From assembly GCF_000426885.1 (NCBI RefSeq), contig NZ_AUGF01000001.1, positions 62,001-126,000 on the forward strand: a DNA stretch of 64,000 nucleotides, in the 5' to 3' direction. The notes below the pieces were generated by a model. The model was given only the letters and a program-made list of their open reading frames with translations, was not told the origin of the DNA and did not search any database. Below are positions 32,303 through 41,768 of the stretch, in pieces (position 1 is the stretch's first letter; every line of letters begins with the position of its first letter). Both the position numbers and the translations under genes were made by a program. The stretch is from Moraxella caprae DSM 19149. GTDB lineage: Bacteria; Pseudomonadota; Gammaproteobacteria; Pseudomonadales; Moraxellaceae.

Positions 32303-32933
32303 CGGTGGTCTCCTGTCGCCCTGTGTCTTGATTCGCCCACGCATTGGGGGCGACCACTTCATCTGGGTGTTCTTGACTGTGGCTTGTGTTTTCGTCATCT
32401 AAGGCACGTTTGCCCAAATGATAGGCAGCAACCAGTGCCCCCAAAAGCAAAAATGCCGCCACTTCCACAAGTAGCACATATCCTGTAAACAATCGTACTC
32501 CCACTTCTTTGGCAGAAATGGTGGTGCTTTGTAATTGCATGGGCTTGTCCGTGCCGTATTGACTGCTAATAAAGCCAATCAGCACCGCCCCAACAATCAT
32601 CATAAGACACACAGGCATCGCCCACGCATTGGCGGTCAACCACGTCTTCTCTTCTGTCGTATCCGTGCCTAAGTTTAACATCATAATGACAAACACAAAT
32701 AAGACCAAAATCGCCCCAGCATAGACAATCATTTCAAGCACGCCTGCAAATGGAGCTCCAATGATAAAGAAAATCCCCGCCACCGCCAGTAGGCTCACTA
32801 TCATGGATAAAATGGCATGGACGGGATTGGCGTGCGTAACCACCCTTAGGCTTGCCCAAATCGCCACCAGCGACAAGGCATAAAAGCCCACCGCATCGCC
32901 ATTTGCCAAAAACGCCTTTAACACATCAATCAT
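32289..32933 (-). CDS. nuoJ: NADH-quinone oxidoreductase subunit J
   Basis: 214 aa, five membrane helices plus a hydrophilic C-terminal tail of about 40 residues ([29 protein letters not shown]). [24 protein letters not shown] is the conserved third helix with the pi-bulge Tyr. It overlaps nuoI by 4 bp and nuoK by 14 bp. Confidence 0.95.
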   Translation of the reverse strand: MIDVLKAFLANGDAVGFYALSLVAIWASLRVVTHANPVHAILSMIVSLLAVAGIFFIIGAPFAGVLEMIVYAGAILVLFVFVIMMLNLGTDTTEEKTWLTANAWAMPVCLMMIVGAVLIGFISSQYGTDKPMQLQSTTISAKEVGVRLFTGYVLLVEVAAFLLLGALVAAYHLGKRALDDENTSHSQEHPDEVVAPNAWANQDTGRQETTDAKL

Positions 32934-33478
32934 GGCAACAAACTCCGTACATTGACAGGCTCTGCTTCACGCTCGTGCGACCCTTTGGGCTTATCGTCTG
33001 TTGCCATGCCTGTTACTCGATAATAGTTATATTCTGGGTATTTGCCCACGCCACTAATCAGCAAATGCTCTTTTTCATAGACAAGATTTTGGCGGTTGTA
33101 TTCGCCCAATTCAAAATCAGGGGTCAGCTGAATGGCGGTAGTCGGACAGGCTTCTTCGCACATACCACAAAACACACAACGGCTAAAATTGATACGAAAG
33201 AATTCAGGATACCAGCGACCGTCTTCACGCTCCGCCTTTTGTAGGCTAATACAGCCCACAGGACACGCCACCGCACATAGGTTGCACGCCACACAGCGTT
33301 CATCGCCGTCAGGGTCTCTTGTTAGTACAATTCGCCCACGAAAACGGGGCGGTACAGGCACAGGCTGTTCGGGGTACAAAATCGTGTCTCGTGGACGCAA
33401 GGCATGAGAATTTACCATCCACATGGAGCGTACAATGGTAAAAATGCCCACCGCCGTATTTTTTAAAGTTGCAAACAT
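32930..33478 (-). CDS. nuoI: NADH-quinone oxidoreductase subunit I
   Basis: 182 aa peripheral subunit that holds clusters N6a and N6b. Two 4Fe-4S motifs are present: [15 protein letters not shown] and [15 protein letters not shown]. It carries electrons toward NuoB and the quinone. Downstream nuoJ is coupled by an ATGA-type overlap; nuoH ends at the adjacent base. Confidence 0.97.
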   Translation of the reverse strand: MFATLKNTAVGIFTIVRSMWMVNSHALRPRDTILYPEQPVPVPPRFRGRIVLTRDPDGDERCVACNLCAVACPVGCISLQKAEREDGRWYPEFFRINFSRCVFCGMCEEACPTTAIQLTPDFELGEYNRQNLVYEKEHLLISGVGKYPEYNYYRVTGMATDDKPKGSHEREAEPVNVRSLLP

Positions 33479-34507
33479 TTAATTCACCATCAAAATCACA
33501 AAAGCAGTCGCCAAAAGGTTTAGCAAGGTTACAGGTAAACACACTTTCCAGCCAAAATTCATCACTTGGTCATAACGTGGACGCATGAGCGAGCCACGAG
33601 CCAACACAAATAAGGTCATAAAAAACAAGGTCTTAATCAAAAACCAAAACACAGGCGGAACAAAGGGTAGGTCTAGGTTAAAAGGAGCAAGCCAACCCCC
33701 AAAAAACAAGCAGGTCATCAAGGCACTAATCACCACGACATTGACATATTCGCCAATAAAAAACATCCCAAATTTCATGCCTGAGTATTCCACATGATAC
33801 CCTTCAGCAAGCTCTTGCTCGGCTTCTGGTTGGTCAAAGGGGTGTCTGTGCGTAACCGCCACGCCTGCCACCACAAAGGTTAAAAAGCCTAAAAACTGCG
33901 GAATGACGTTCCAGACGGTTGTTTGAGCTTCAACAATCTCACGCAAATTAAACGAGCCTGCCATCGCCACCACGCCCATGAGCGATAAGCCCAAAAACAC
34001 CTCATAGCTAATCGTTTGAGCTGCCGAACGCAAACCGCCAAGCAACGAGAACTTATTGGCACTTGCCCAACCGCCAAACATAACGGCATACACAGCAAGC
34101 CCCGCCATGGCAAAAAAGAACAAAATGCCAATGTTCCAATCCGCCGCCCCAAGCGTGGGCGATAGCGGAACAATGGCAAAACTTGCCAAAGCGGTAAACA
34201 TGGCAATGGCAGGGGCGAGCGTAAACAGGCGTTTGTCGGCAAAGTTGGGTGTCCAGTCTTCTTTAAAAAAGATTTTTAGCATATCCGCTACCAGTTGTAG
34301 CGACCCTTGCCAACCGACCCTATTTGGACCATAGCGGTCTTGCCACAGGGCAAGCATACGCCGTTCATAGACAATCATCAGTGCCGCCGTAATGACTAGC
34401 CCCAAAAAGATAATCAAGGTCTGGGCGGTCATAAAAATAAGCGACCACCACTCAAACGACAAACCGCCAAGCCATGACGGCACATCAGGAATCACACGAA
34501 TACTCAT
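33479..34507 (-). CDS. nuoH: NADH-quinone oxidoreductase subunit H
   Basis: 342 aa membrane subunit at the quinone chamber, about 8 helices. [67 protein letters not shown] (conserved acidic loop) and [22 protein letters not shown] are diagnostic. It abuts nuoG and nuoI. Confidence 0.97.
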   Translation of the reverse strand: MSIRVIPDVPSWLGGLSFEWWSLIFMTAQTLIIFLGLVITAALMIVYERRMLALWQDRYGPNRVGWQGSLQLVADMLKIFFKEDWTPNFADKRLFTLAPAIAMFTALASFAIVPLSPTLGAADWNIGILFFFAMAGLAVYAVMFGGWASANKFSLLGGLRSAAQTISYEVFLGLSLMGVVAMAGSFNLREIVEAQTTVWNVIPQFLGFLTFVVAGVAVTHRHPFDQPEAEQELAEGYHVEYSGMKFGMFFIGEYVNVVVISALMTCLFFGGWLAPFNLDLPFVPPVFWFLIKTLFFMTLFVLARGSLMRPRYDQVMNFGWKVCLPVTLLNLLATAFVILMVN

Positions 34508-37500
34508 TTATGCCCCCACTTGCATTGCTAACGGTGCGTTATTAAACCCAGCTTTTGGTGTAAAGATATTTTCACGCTTGATATTAGCGAGATTTGCCAC
34601 ACTTTTTTGATATTCAGGCACATAGACAGGCGTGTCGGCTTCCGCCTTTTTGACGGTTGTCGGCACACCGACCATAAACGGCACAAGCCCGTCAGGATAG
34701 CCGATACAGCCGTCCGCCGCATAGTCCACCACGTCCACAGGCAGGGTAATCTCTATCCCATGCTGGGCAAGGGTTAGCTTATCGCCTGCCTTGATAATCC
34801 AACGCTTGGCGTCATCATCGCTGATTGTCCATGTGGCAGGCTTAATTTGGCTTGCCACCACAGGGCTACGGCTTGCCATGCGTGAGCTTGCAAATAGATT
34901 ATACACAGGCACAACGACCGCACGACCGTCAAAAATGCTCGTGCTTATCATGCTGTCAAGCTCGGCTTTGTCAAATACCGTCTCAACTTTTGGCAAGTCA
35001 TCAAACAGACGAATGCCGACATCTCCGCCTTTTAGCCGTCCGCCCACTTTGTCTTGGAGCTTGTTCCATGCTTGGGGCGAGTTCCAGCCTGCACTCCACG
35101 CAAATGGGATAAGGCTTGGGTCAGTCTTATCGCCCACATAGCCTTCCATGGAGAACGTCAAACCACTGTCCTTATCCTTAGGTTGCATGGGTTCGTGGAT
35201 AGAAATGGGCGAGCGTAACACCGTCCGCCCCGAATAACGGCGTGGCTCACGGGCGACTTTTAGCCCTGTAATGCGATAGTCCGACTCAGGGGCAACGTCT
35301 TTGATTTGGGCAAGGTGTGGATAATCGGTGATAAGCTCATCAATGACATCATCAAGATGATACCACGTTGGCTCATCATTGCCATTTGTCAAACTGGTGC
35401 CAATCAAGGCATTAGCGACAGCGTGTAGCCAACGCCAACTGTCTTTTAGCTCGCTGTTTGGCTCATAGTATTTTTTGTCAAAACTGGCAAAAAACCGCCC
35501 TGCTCGCCCTTCGGCAGACACAAGCGTGCCGTCGCTTTCTGCAAATGACGCACCAGATAGCACCGTGTCGGCTTTGGTGTGCCAGTCATAAGACTGGTGA
35601 TCTAGGACGATGAGTGTTTTTTCGGCCAATTTATCAAATTGGCTTGGGGCAAGGTTGGCTAAGTCATGTTCTAGCACCACCACCGCCTCAAATTCTTTTG
35701 CCAGCACTTCTTCTATCGCCTGTCCGCCAAGCAAGTTTACGCCCACGCTGTTCGCCTCTGGCATGGCAACGTACACGCCTGTTTTGTCGGCATATAGAGC
35801 ATTTATTTTTAATAAACGAGATGACAGCTCTTTTTCAAACTCATTGGGGTCTCGCTCTGTGGTGTGTGTGCCGTCCGTTTTGGCATCTTTATCAGGGTCA
35901 ATGAATTGACGAGCCACTTCATCACGGATTTTGGCGTTTTGCACTTCCACAAATTCACGCTCCACATGGGCGATTTTGGCACGTTTGGCGGTCAAGGTTT
36001 GGGCAATATAGCCTGTCGCTTGTACGATTGCTTTTGATGACAAGCTGGTGCCTGTGATGACAAGTGGACGGTTCGCCATAATCAAATCATAAGCGATATG
36101 ATGAGCCAAGAACTCCATTGCCATGTTCTCATCTATCACAAGATTTGGCTCTTGTTCTTTGGCAAAAATGGCGTTCTCACTTTTGCCAATCTCATCTAGC
36201 GTATCGGCATAGCCCTTGATGATGTCGCCCACCATAAAGCCCAGTTTGGCGATGTCGTTTGGCGTGGCAACGGCAGACACTTTGGCGATGTCGGACAGTT
36301 TGGTATCCACCACGCTCGCCACATAAATGGGACTGTACGCCTCTTGTCCGATACGCTTGACAGGCTCGGCAAGCCAATGCTCGGTTTTTAGGACGGTTGC
36401 CATTTGGCGGACTTTGTTTTTGGACGCTTGACGCACCGACAAGGCGACACGGCTTGCCGTTTGGGTCAAATCCTCACCCAACACAAACACGCTATCTGCC
36501 GTCTCAATCTCTGCCAAAGACACATTATGCACATCTTTGTGGCGTAACAGCGCCACGCCCAAATCCACCACGTCTTTAACGAGTGCTCGCTCGCCTGTGC
36601 TGTAATAATCGCCTCCCACGAGTTTTTTTAGGGCAAAATTACTCTCCAAACTTGCCCGAGCCGAACCAATGCCGATGACGTTTTTGCCTTTTAATAACTC
36701 CGCCACGCTATCGACCGCAAGGCTTGCACTGGTTTTGACAAATTGTCCGTTCACGTTTTGCACAGGCTGGGTTGGGCGATCGCTACGATTGACATAGCCA
36801 TAGCCAAAACGCCCACGGTCGCATAAGAAATAGCCGTTTACGTCATGGTTATAGCGGTTTTCAATACGTCTAAGTTCGCCATAACGCTCGCCTGCCGAGA
36901 TGTTACAACCGCTTGAACAGCCGTGGCAAATGCTTGGGGCGTATTGCATGTCCCATTTACGGTTGTAGCGGTCAGAGTGGGTTTTGTCGGTAAACACCCC
37001 TGTGGGGCAAACTTCGGTCAAGTTACCACTAAATTCACTCTGTAACTGTCCGCTCTCTTCACGCCCAAAATAGACACGGTTATTTGACGCATACACCCCA
37101 AAATCCGTGCCACCTGCGTAATCCTTATAAAACCGCACACAGCGATAGCAAGCGATACAGCGGTTCATTTCATGATTGATAAACGCTCCTAAGTCTTGGT
37201 TGTGGTGCGTGCGTTTGGTAAAGCGGTAACGGCGTTTTCTATGTCCGCTCATGTAGGTCATGTCTTGCAAATGGCAATGACCGCCCTCCTCACAAGTTGG
37301 GCAATCGTGGGGGTGGTTGGTCATCAAGTATTCCACAATGCTTTTGCGAAATGCCTTTGCCTCGGCATCGTCCACCGAAATCCAAGTGTCGCTTTTTGGC
37401 GTGGGGGCAATCATACAGCTCATGACCAACTTGCCACGTCCTGCCTGATAATCCTCCTCGCTCATGTACTGCTTGACCGCACATTGACGGCACGACCCCA

Positions 37501-37624
37501 CCGAACCCAAGGCAGGATGATAACAAAAATACGGCACGTCAATGCCAAGCGACAGACACGCCTGCAATAGGTTGTCCGAGCCGTCCACGTCATAAGTTTT
37601 ACCGTCTATATGAAGGATTGCCAT
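34508..37624 (-). CDS. nuoG: NADH-quinone oxidoreductase subunit G
   Basis: 1038 aa from MAILHIDGKTYDVDG (ATG 37624). It is the iron-sulfur hub of the peripheral arm. The N-terminal 2Fe-2S ferredoxin domain has CYHP, CRQC and a further Cys; the His-Cys segment HDCPTCEEGGHCHLQ and the 4Fe-4S segment CIACYRCVRF follow. The extra CHGCSSGC motif of the N7 type comes next, then a molybdopterin-oxidoreductase-like domain without cofactor. It is more than 100 residues longer than E. coli NuoG (908 aa); the extra length lies in the C-terminal half. Confidence 0.96.
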   Translation of the reverse strand: MAILHIDGKTYDVDGSDNLLQACLSLGIDVPYFCYHPALGSVGSCRQCAVKQYMSEEDYQAGRGKLVMSCMIAPTPKSDTWISVDDAEAKAFRKSIVEYLMTNHPHDCPTCEEGGHCHLQDMTYMSGHRKRRYRFTKRTHHNQDLGAFINHEMNRCIACYRCVRFYKDYAGGTDFGVYASNNRVYFGREESGQLQSEFSGNLTEVCPTGVFTDKTHSDRYNRKWDMQYAPSICHGCSSGCNISAGERYGELRRIENRYNHDVNGYFLCDRGRFGYGYVNRSDRPTQPVQNVNGQFVKTSASLAVDSVAELLKGKNVIGIGSARASLESNFALKKLVGGDYYSTGERALVKDVVDLGVALLRHKDVHNVSLAEIETADSVFVLGEDLTQTASRVALSVRQASKNKVRQMATVLKTEHWLAEPVKRIGQEAYSPIYVASVVDTKLSDIAKVSAVATPNDIAKLGFMVGDIIKGYADTLDEIGKSENAIFAKEQEPNLVIDENMAMEFLAHHIAYDLIMANRPLVITGTSLSSKAIVQATGYIAQTLTAKRAKIAHVEREFVEVQNAKIRDEVARQFIDPDKDAKTDGTHTTERDPNEFEKELSSRLLKINALYADKTGVYVAMPEANSVGVNLLGGQAIEEVLAKEFEAVVVLEHDLANLAPSQFDKLAEKTLIVLDHQSYDWHTKADTVLSGASFAESDGTLVSAEGRAGRFFASFDKKYYEPNSELKDSWRWLHAVANALIGTSLTNGNDEPTWYHLDDVIDELITDYPHLAQIKDVAPESDYRITGLKVAREPRRYSGRTVLRSPISIHEPMQPKDKDSGLTFSMEGYVGDKTDPSLIPFAWSAGWNSPQAWNKLQDKVGGRLKGGDVGIRLFDDLPKVETVFDKAELDSMISTSIFDGRAVVVPVYNLFASSRMASRSPVVASQIKPATWTISDDDAKRWIIKAGDKLTLAQHGIEITLPVDVVDYAADGCIGYPDGLVPFMVGVPTTVKKAEADTPVYVPEYQKSVANLANIKRENIFTPKAGFNNAPLAMQVGA

Positions 37625-37625
37625 G

Positions 37626-39044
37626 TTATGCCCCCACCTTGTTGTTTTGTGGCTCTGATTTGCCCACTTTTGCCTCAAATTCATGACGGAAATAACGTAA
37701 CGCACTCATGAGTGGCTCCATCGCCCCTGGGGCATGGGCACAAAAGGTCTTGCCAAGCCATAAATCTCGTGTCAGCTCGGACAATTTGTCAATGTCGTCC
37801 GCTTGCCCTTGTCCGTTCTCCATCGCATCAAGGATTTTTACGCCCCACGGCAAGCCATCACGGCAAGGGGTACACCAACCGCACGATTCTCTTTGAAAAA
37901 ACTGTTGCAAGTTTCTAGACAGGCTTACCATATCTTGCGTTTCGTCCACGACCATCATAAGACACGTCCCAAGGCGTGAGCCTGCCTTCATAATCGGGTC
38001 AAAATCCATGACAAGGTCAAGGTGTTCATCGCTTGCCGTCAAAAAGTCGGTACTCGCTCCGCCAGGTAGCCACGCCTTTAAGGTTAAGCCGTCCTGCATA
38101 CCGCCAGCAAGCTCAATCAGCTCACGAGCGGTATAGCCAAATGGCACTTCCCACAGCCCTGCGTCCTTGACACGACCGCTACACCCCATAATCTTAGTGC
38201 CAGGGGTAGTGGATTTGCCTTTGGCGTTTGGCAAGGATAAATACCACTCCACCCCATTTAACAAAATGGCAGGCATGTTGTTTAAGGTTTCAACGTTATT
38301 GACCACCGTTGGACGACCCCACGCCCCTGATACTTGGGGAAATGGCGGTTTGGTACGTGGGTTGGCACGGCGACCCTCCAAACAGTTGATAAGAGCCGTC
38401 TCCTCGCCACAAATGTACCGCCCTGCCCCTGTGTGGACATGCAATTCAAAGTTAAAATCCGTCCCCAAAATACCCTCGCCAAGCAAATTATTGGCGATAC
38501 ATTCGTTAATGGCGTTTTGTAAGCGTTCGGCGGCTAGGACATATTCGCCACGGATAAAGATATAGCCCACACTTGCCCCAATGGCATAGGCGGTAATGAG
38601 CATACCCTCAATAAGCTGAAACGGAATCCGCTCCATAAGCAGACGGTCTTTAAACGTACCCGGCTCCATCTCATCGGCATTACAAATCAAATAGCGTACG
38701 CCACCGTCTGGGGGCGTCATAAAGGTCCATTTTAGCCCTGCGTTAAAACCTGCCCCGCCACGCCCACGCACATTGGCGGTTTTTATCATCTCGCCTACCT
38801 CTCTTGGGTCTTTGGCTAGGGCGTTTTTTAGCCCGACAAAGCCGTCTAAGGCTTCATAATCTGCCAATGTCAGCACTGCATCATGATGATACAGTCGCCA
38901 TGTCAAAGGGTGCGTAAGCGAAGTCGGTGCTTGACCGTCCGCCAGTCCCACGCCCCAGATTGGCGTTTTTTGGCGATTTAGTTGGCTTGGGGCAAGTCCG
39001 TTTTTACGAGCATTGATTTGCTCGGCGACATTTGGTTTATTCAT
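37626..39044 (-). CDS. nuoF: NADH-quinone oxidoreductase subunit F
   Basis: 472 aa, NADH- and FMN-binding subunit. RGRGGAGFNAGLKWTF (nucleotide loop), CNADEMEPGTFKDR and GAGRYICGEETALINCLEG are FMN/NADH contacts, and ESCGWCTPCRDG holds cluster N3. It overlaps nuoE by 4 bp and precedes nuoG by one base. The first 40 residues, before the family core, are an extension. Confidence 0.97.
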   Translation of the reverse strand: MNKPNVAEQINARKNGLAPSQLNRQKTPIWGVGLADGQAPTSLTHPLTWRLYHHDAVLTLADYEALDGFVGLKNALAKDPREVGEMIKTANVRGRGGAGFNAGLKWTFMTPPDGGVRYLICNADEMEPGTFKDRLLMERIPFQLIEGMLITAYAIGASVGYIFIRGEYVLAAERLQNAINECIANNLLGEGILGTDFNFELHVHTGAGRYICGEETALINCLEGRRANPRTKPPFPQVSGAWGRPTVVNNVETLNNMPAILLNGVEWYLSLPNAKGKSTTPGTKIMGCSGRVKDAGLWEVPFGYTARELIELAGGMQDGLTLKAWLPGGASTDFLTASDEHLDLVMDFDPIMKAGSRLGTCLMMVVDETQDMVSLSRNLQQFFQRESCGWCTPCRDGLPWGVKILDAMENGQGQADDIDKLSELTRDLWLGKTFCAHAPGAMEPLMSALRYFRHEFEAKVGKSEPQNNKVGA

Positions 39045-39550
39045 GCGTATTGCTCCAACAATAGACCGACCTCAGACGGCAACACAGGTCCATAAGTATC
39101 CTCATCAATCAGCACGCTCGCCCCCTTATCGCAGTTGCCAAGACAGCAAATGGGAAGTAGGGTAAAACGACCATCTTTTGTGGTTTGCCCATAATCAATG
39201 CCAAGCTCACGCTTAAAAGCATCCGCCAATGCCTCATAGCCGTTCAGATAGCAAGCGATAGAATCGCAAATCAAAATCACATGGCGACCGACTGGCATCC
39301 GATAAATGCGGTTAAAAAATGTCGCCACGCCCTCCACGTCCGCCACAGGCATGGACAGCATATGGGCTATGGCAGCCACTTGGGCATCGTCCACCCAGCC
39401 GTTACGTTTTTGGACGAGTTTTAGGGCATCAAGCACCGCCGCCCTCGGTTGTGGGTAGTGATGAATGTGATGATGAATGCCGTCAATTTCTTGGGGTATT
39501 AAAATGGCGTGAATGTCCACTTTGGGGGTTTTGTCGGTTACTATTTTCAT
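39041..39550 (-). CDS. nuoE: NADH-quinone oxidoreductase subunit E
   Basis: 169 aa thioredoxin-like 2Fe-2S subunit (cluster N1a). The four Cys are visible in CDSIACYLNG and CLGNCDKGASV. It is the first gene of the contiguous nuoE-N block. Instead of nuoCD directly upstream, there is a 325-bp repeat-bearing gap, pilU and the microcin island, so nuoE-N must have its own promoter or depend on pilU read-through. Confidence 0.95.
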   Translation of the reverse strand: MKIVTDKTPKVDIHAILIPQEIDGIHHHIHHYPQPRAAVLDALKLVQKRNGWVDDAQVAAIAHMLSMPVADVEGVATFFNRIYRMPVGRHVILICDSIACYLNGYEALADAFKRELGIDYGQTTKDGRFTLLPICCLGNCDKGASVLIDEDTYGPVLPSEVGLLLEQYA

Positions 39551-39875
39551 AAAGTTACCTGTGCTAGCGTCAGCTTGCGGTTTTGGTTTTATTTATTAAA
39601 TTGATAAAACTAACTTAATTTTATCAGTTTAACAAATGGTTGATTTAAATTTTTTAGTGTATGATATACACCCTATTTTTACTTATTAATATTTTCAAAA
39701 TAGGGCAAGATACACCCAACCAACTTGATATTTACCACGGGTTTGTAGGGGTTGGCTCCGCACACCCTTTGATGATATTACTATACAAGGCGTGCTCAGC
39801 ACGCCCCTACGCCCACACATCATTGTATTTGAGTAATTTTAAAGTTTCTTGGGTGTATCCATACTTCTTCCTTAA
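39551..39875. repeat. Intergenic repeat, family C copy C2
   Basis: Bases 39724-39858 closely match 63807-63946: both begin CTTGATATTTACCACGGGTT and end AAAGTTTCTTGGGT. TGTAGGGGTTGGCTCCG on the left and CAGCACGCCCCTAC on the right are the imperfect inverted ends of the 70-80-bp core. No ORF is supported. Confidence 0.8.
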
Positions 39876-41087
39876 TCACCCCTTTTTATCATCAGCCTTT
39901 TCGACATCAGCGTGAAGTGATAACGAGCTTGCCACTTCATTTTGTCCGTCACGGCGAGTACCTTTGAGTTTGATTTGTAAGCGTAGCTCATTGGGCGAGT
40001 CGGCATTACGAATCGCTTCATCGTACGAGATAGCCCCTTCATCATATAAGTCAAACAACGCTTGGTCAAAGGTCTGCATACCCACTTCACGGCTTTTGGT
40101 CATAATCGCTTTTAACTCGTGCATTTCACCCTTTAAAATCAAATCTGCCACAAGGCGGGTGTTAAGCATGATCTCCACCGCCGCCCGCCGCCCCTTGCCG
40201 TCTTCGGTACGGATTAGGCGTTGGGAAATAATCGCTTTCATATTGCTGGACAAATCCATCAATAACTGCTGACGGCGTTCTTCTGGGAAAAAGTTGATGA
40301 TACGGTCAAGCGTTTGGTTGGCGTTGTTGGCGTGGAGCGTACCTAGGCACAAATGCCCCGTCTCGGCAAAGGCAATGGCGTGCTCCATGGTCTCGGTATC
40401 TCGTATCTCGCCAATCAAAATCACATCAGGGGCTTGCCTTAGCGTGTTTTTTAGAGCGTGGTGCCATGAGTGCGTATCCACGCCCACTTCACGGTGTGTA
40501 ATCATCGATTTTTTGTGCTTATGCACATATTCCACAGGGTCTTCCACCGTGATGATATGCCCTGCACTGTTTTCGTTACGATAATCAATCATCGCCGCCA
40601 AGCTCGTGGACTTACCAGAACCTGTACCACCCACGACCAGCACCAAACCCCGCTTTTCCATGATGACATCACGCAGTTGGGGCGGCAATCTTAATTTGTC
40701 AAAATTGGGAATCTCGGCAGCGATAACCCGAATCACCATACCAACCTGTTGCTGTTGGATAAAAACATTGACACGAAAACGACTCACATTTGGCACGTTA
40801 ATGGCAAAGTTACATTCCATTTCACGTTCAAATTCATCACGCTGATAGTCATTCATGATACTGTATGCAAACAGTTTGGTTTTGTCAGCACTTAATACCT
40901 GCTTGCCAAGCGGTTTCATCAAGCCTTGGTGTTTGACGCTCGGCGGAAATTCTGCCGTGATAAATAAATCCGATGCCCCAATCTCAACAACTTTGGTGAG
41001 CATATTATACATCATACCTTTGGCTTCGTTTAGGGTTTCTTCGGCAAATCGCATTAGCGATTCTTCGGAAATATGGTGTGTAGTCAT
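39876..41087 (-). CDS. pilU: Type IV pilus retraction ATPase PilU (PilT family)
   Basis: 403 aa from MTTHHISEES. The N-terminal PAS-like domain precedes a RecA-like core with Walker A GGTGSGKST, the Asp box ITVEDPVEYVHKHK, Walker B PDVILIGEIRDTETM and the His box TGHLCLGTLHANNANQTLDRI. NFFPEERRQQLLMDLSSNMKAIISQRL is more PilU- than PilT-like, as is the long charged C-terminal tail. It powers pilus retraction together with PilT and supports twitching and DNA uptake, which fits the comEC gene at 10.8 kb. pilT is not adjacent here. Confidence 0.9.
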   Translation of the reverse strand: MTTHHISEESLMRFAEETLNEAKGMMYNMLTKVVEIGASDLFITAEFPPSVKHQGLMKPLGKQVLSADKTKLFAYSIMNDYQRDEFEREMECNFAINVPNVSRFRVNVFIQQQQVGMVIRVIAAEIPNFDKLRLPPQLRDVIMEKRGLVLVVGGTGSGKSTSLAAMIDYRNENSAGHIITVEDPVEYVHKHKKSMITHREVGVDTHSWHHALKNTLRQAPDVILIGEIRDTETMEHAIAFAETGHLCLGTLHANNANQTLDRIINFFPEERRQQLLMDLSSNMKAIISQRLIRTEDGKGRRAAVEIMLNTRLVADLILKGEMHELKAIMTKSREVGMQTFDQALFDLYDEGAISYDEAIRNADSPNELRLQIKLKGTRRDGQNEVASSLSLHADVEKADDKKG

Positions 41088-41149
41088 AGATTGTTCTCTG
41101 TTTGATAACAAAATCATCTAAAAAGTGCTATTTTTTAAATAAAAATCGC

Positions 41150-41179
41150 TTGACATGTTTTTTTTTGATAAAATATAAT
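41150..41179 (+). promoter_or_regulatory. Near-consensus sigma70 promoter of the microcin operon
   Basis: TTGACA (41150-41155), 18-bp spacer, TATAAT (41174-41179). The expected start is near 41186, giving a leader of about 50 nt before mccA1. Confidence 0.8.
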
Positions 41180-41192
41180 GAGAATTATTATA
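41174..41192 (+). promoter_or_regulatory. Candidate Fur box over the -10 element of the microcin promoter
   Basis: TATAATGAGAATTATTATA agrees with the 19-bp Fur consensus GATAATGATAATCATTATC at 15 of 19 positions and is itself nearly palindromic. Placed over the -10 box and start site, Fur-Fe would block transcription, so the operon may be switched on by iron shortage. The AT-rich background makes chance matches easier. Confidence 0.5.
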
Positions 41193-41200
41193 TTTTTCAA

Positions 41201-41220
41201 TTCAGTTCAGTTCAGTTCAG
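41201..41220 (+). repeat. Pentanucleotide tandem repeat (TTCAG)x4 in the mccA1 leader
   Basis: Four exact TTCAG units, directly preceding the ribosome-binding region of mccA1 (AAGGAG at 41226) and downstream of the predicted start site. Confidence 0.9.
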
Positions 41221-41237
41221 CAAATAAGGAGATCGTA

Positions 41238-41261
41238 ATGATTGCTATGGCTCATAACTAA
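41238..41261 (+). CDS. mccA: Microcin C-type precursor heptapeptide MIAMAHN, copy 1
   Basis: A seven-codon gene reading MIAMAHN and stop, with AAGGAG 6 nt before the ATG. Microcin C precursors are classically heptapeptides ending in Asn (E. coli MRTGNAN); the C-terminal Asn is converted by MccB into a phosphoramidate-linked adenylated isoasparagine/Asp. Length, terminal Asn, strong Shine-Dalgarno, position upstream of an MccB- and an MccC-like gene, and an exact second copy 265 bp downstream make this call strong. Apart from its first Met and last Asn the peptide differs from MRTGNAN at nearly every position (only Ala6 against E. coli Ala6 differs by one place), so the middle is not informative. 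It is too short for ORF finders. Confidence 0.88.
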   Translation: MIAMAHN

Positions 41262-41284
41262 TATATTTGTTCTTCTCATTAGAG

Positions 41285-41454
41285 TTCTTGCAAAATTCAA
41301 AAATTTTGGCTTACAAACATTGATTTTATTGGATTTAGAATTTTGACAAGCTTAATAAAATCGTAATTTCGCAAGAAGTCTATTGAACCGTCTAAAATAT
41401 CGTGGAGAAGGTTTGATGGCTATGCCATCAGTGCCAGATATGCGGATATTTTAG
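41285..41454 (+). promoter_or_regulatory. Structured RNA region between mccA1 and mccA2
   Basis: CTTGCAAAATTC (41287-41298) pairs with GAATTTTG-A-CAAG (41338-41350), a 12-bp stem with one bulged A. Further on CTAAAATATC (41392-41401) pairs perfectly with GATATTTTAG (41445-41454), enclosing a 7-bp hairpin TGATGGC-TAT-GCCATCA (41414-41430). None is followed by a good T run, so these look more like barriers to RNA decay or partial terminators than plain terminators. Confidence 0.6.
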
Positions 41455-41502
41455 TACAGTTTGTCATGTATTACAACCCAAAAATAAATAAGGAGATCGT
41501 CA

Positions 41503-41526
41503 TGATTGCTATGGCTCATAACTAAT
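41503..41526 (+). CDS. mccA: Microcin C-type precursor heptapeptide MIAMAHN, copy 2
   Basis: Identical in nucleotide sequence to copy 1 over all eight codons. The 16 bases before the ATG, including AAGGAG (41491-41496), match copy 1 at all but one position. The following TTCTTGCAAA (41539-41548) also recurs after copy 1 (41285), so a unit of about 265 bp seems to have been duplicated and has since drifted, except at the precursor and its ribosome-binding site. Selection on exactly the translated part supports real expression. A second identical precursor gene should raise peptide output. Confidence 0.88.
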
Positions 41527-41539
41527 TAAACTATATTTC

Positions 41540-41585
41540 TTGCAAATTATAAGGTAATGTTATTTATAAAACCACCTTAGCAAGT
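41540..41585 (+). promoter_or_regulatory. Hairpin after mccA2
   Basis: CTTGC (41540-41544) with GCAAG (41581-41585) and TAAGGT (41551-41556) with ACCTTA (41575-41580) form a two-part stem 14 nt after the mccA2 stop. No T run follows. Confidence 0.5.
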
Positions 41586-41768
41586 TGAAATTAAAATTTA
41601 TGGTTAATTAAACTCAAAAGACATCATGTTACGATTTTTGATCATGGTAAATTTGTTGAACCACCAACAAAAAACTATTCCGCCCTTCAAGCAAACTTAG
41701 GGTGAACGGTTCTGATGACTTTTGAAGTTAAATTACTATAAATATATGTCGTATTATCTCTCAATAAG

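Noticed and set aside
41269-41285. A third precursor peptide gene in the microcin island
   Set aside because: I searched 41.1-41.8 kb for short ORFs with a Shine-Dalgarno ending in Asn; only the two MIAMAHN copies qualify.
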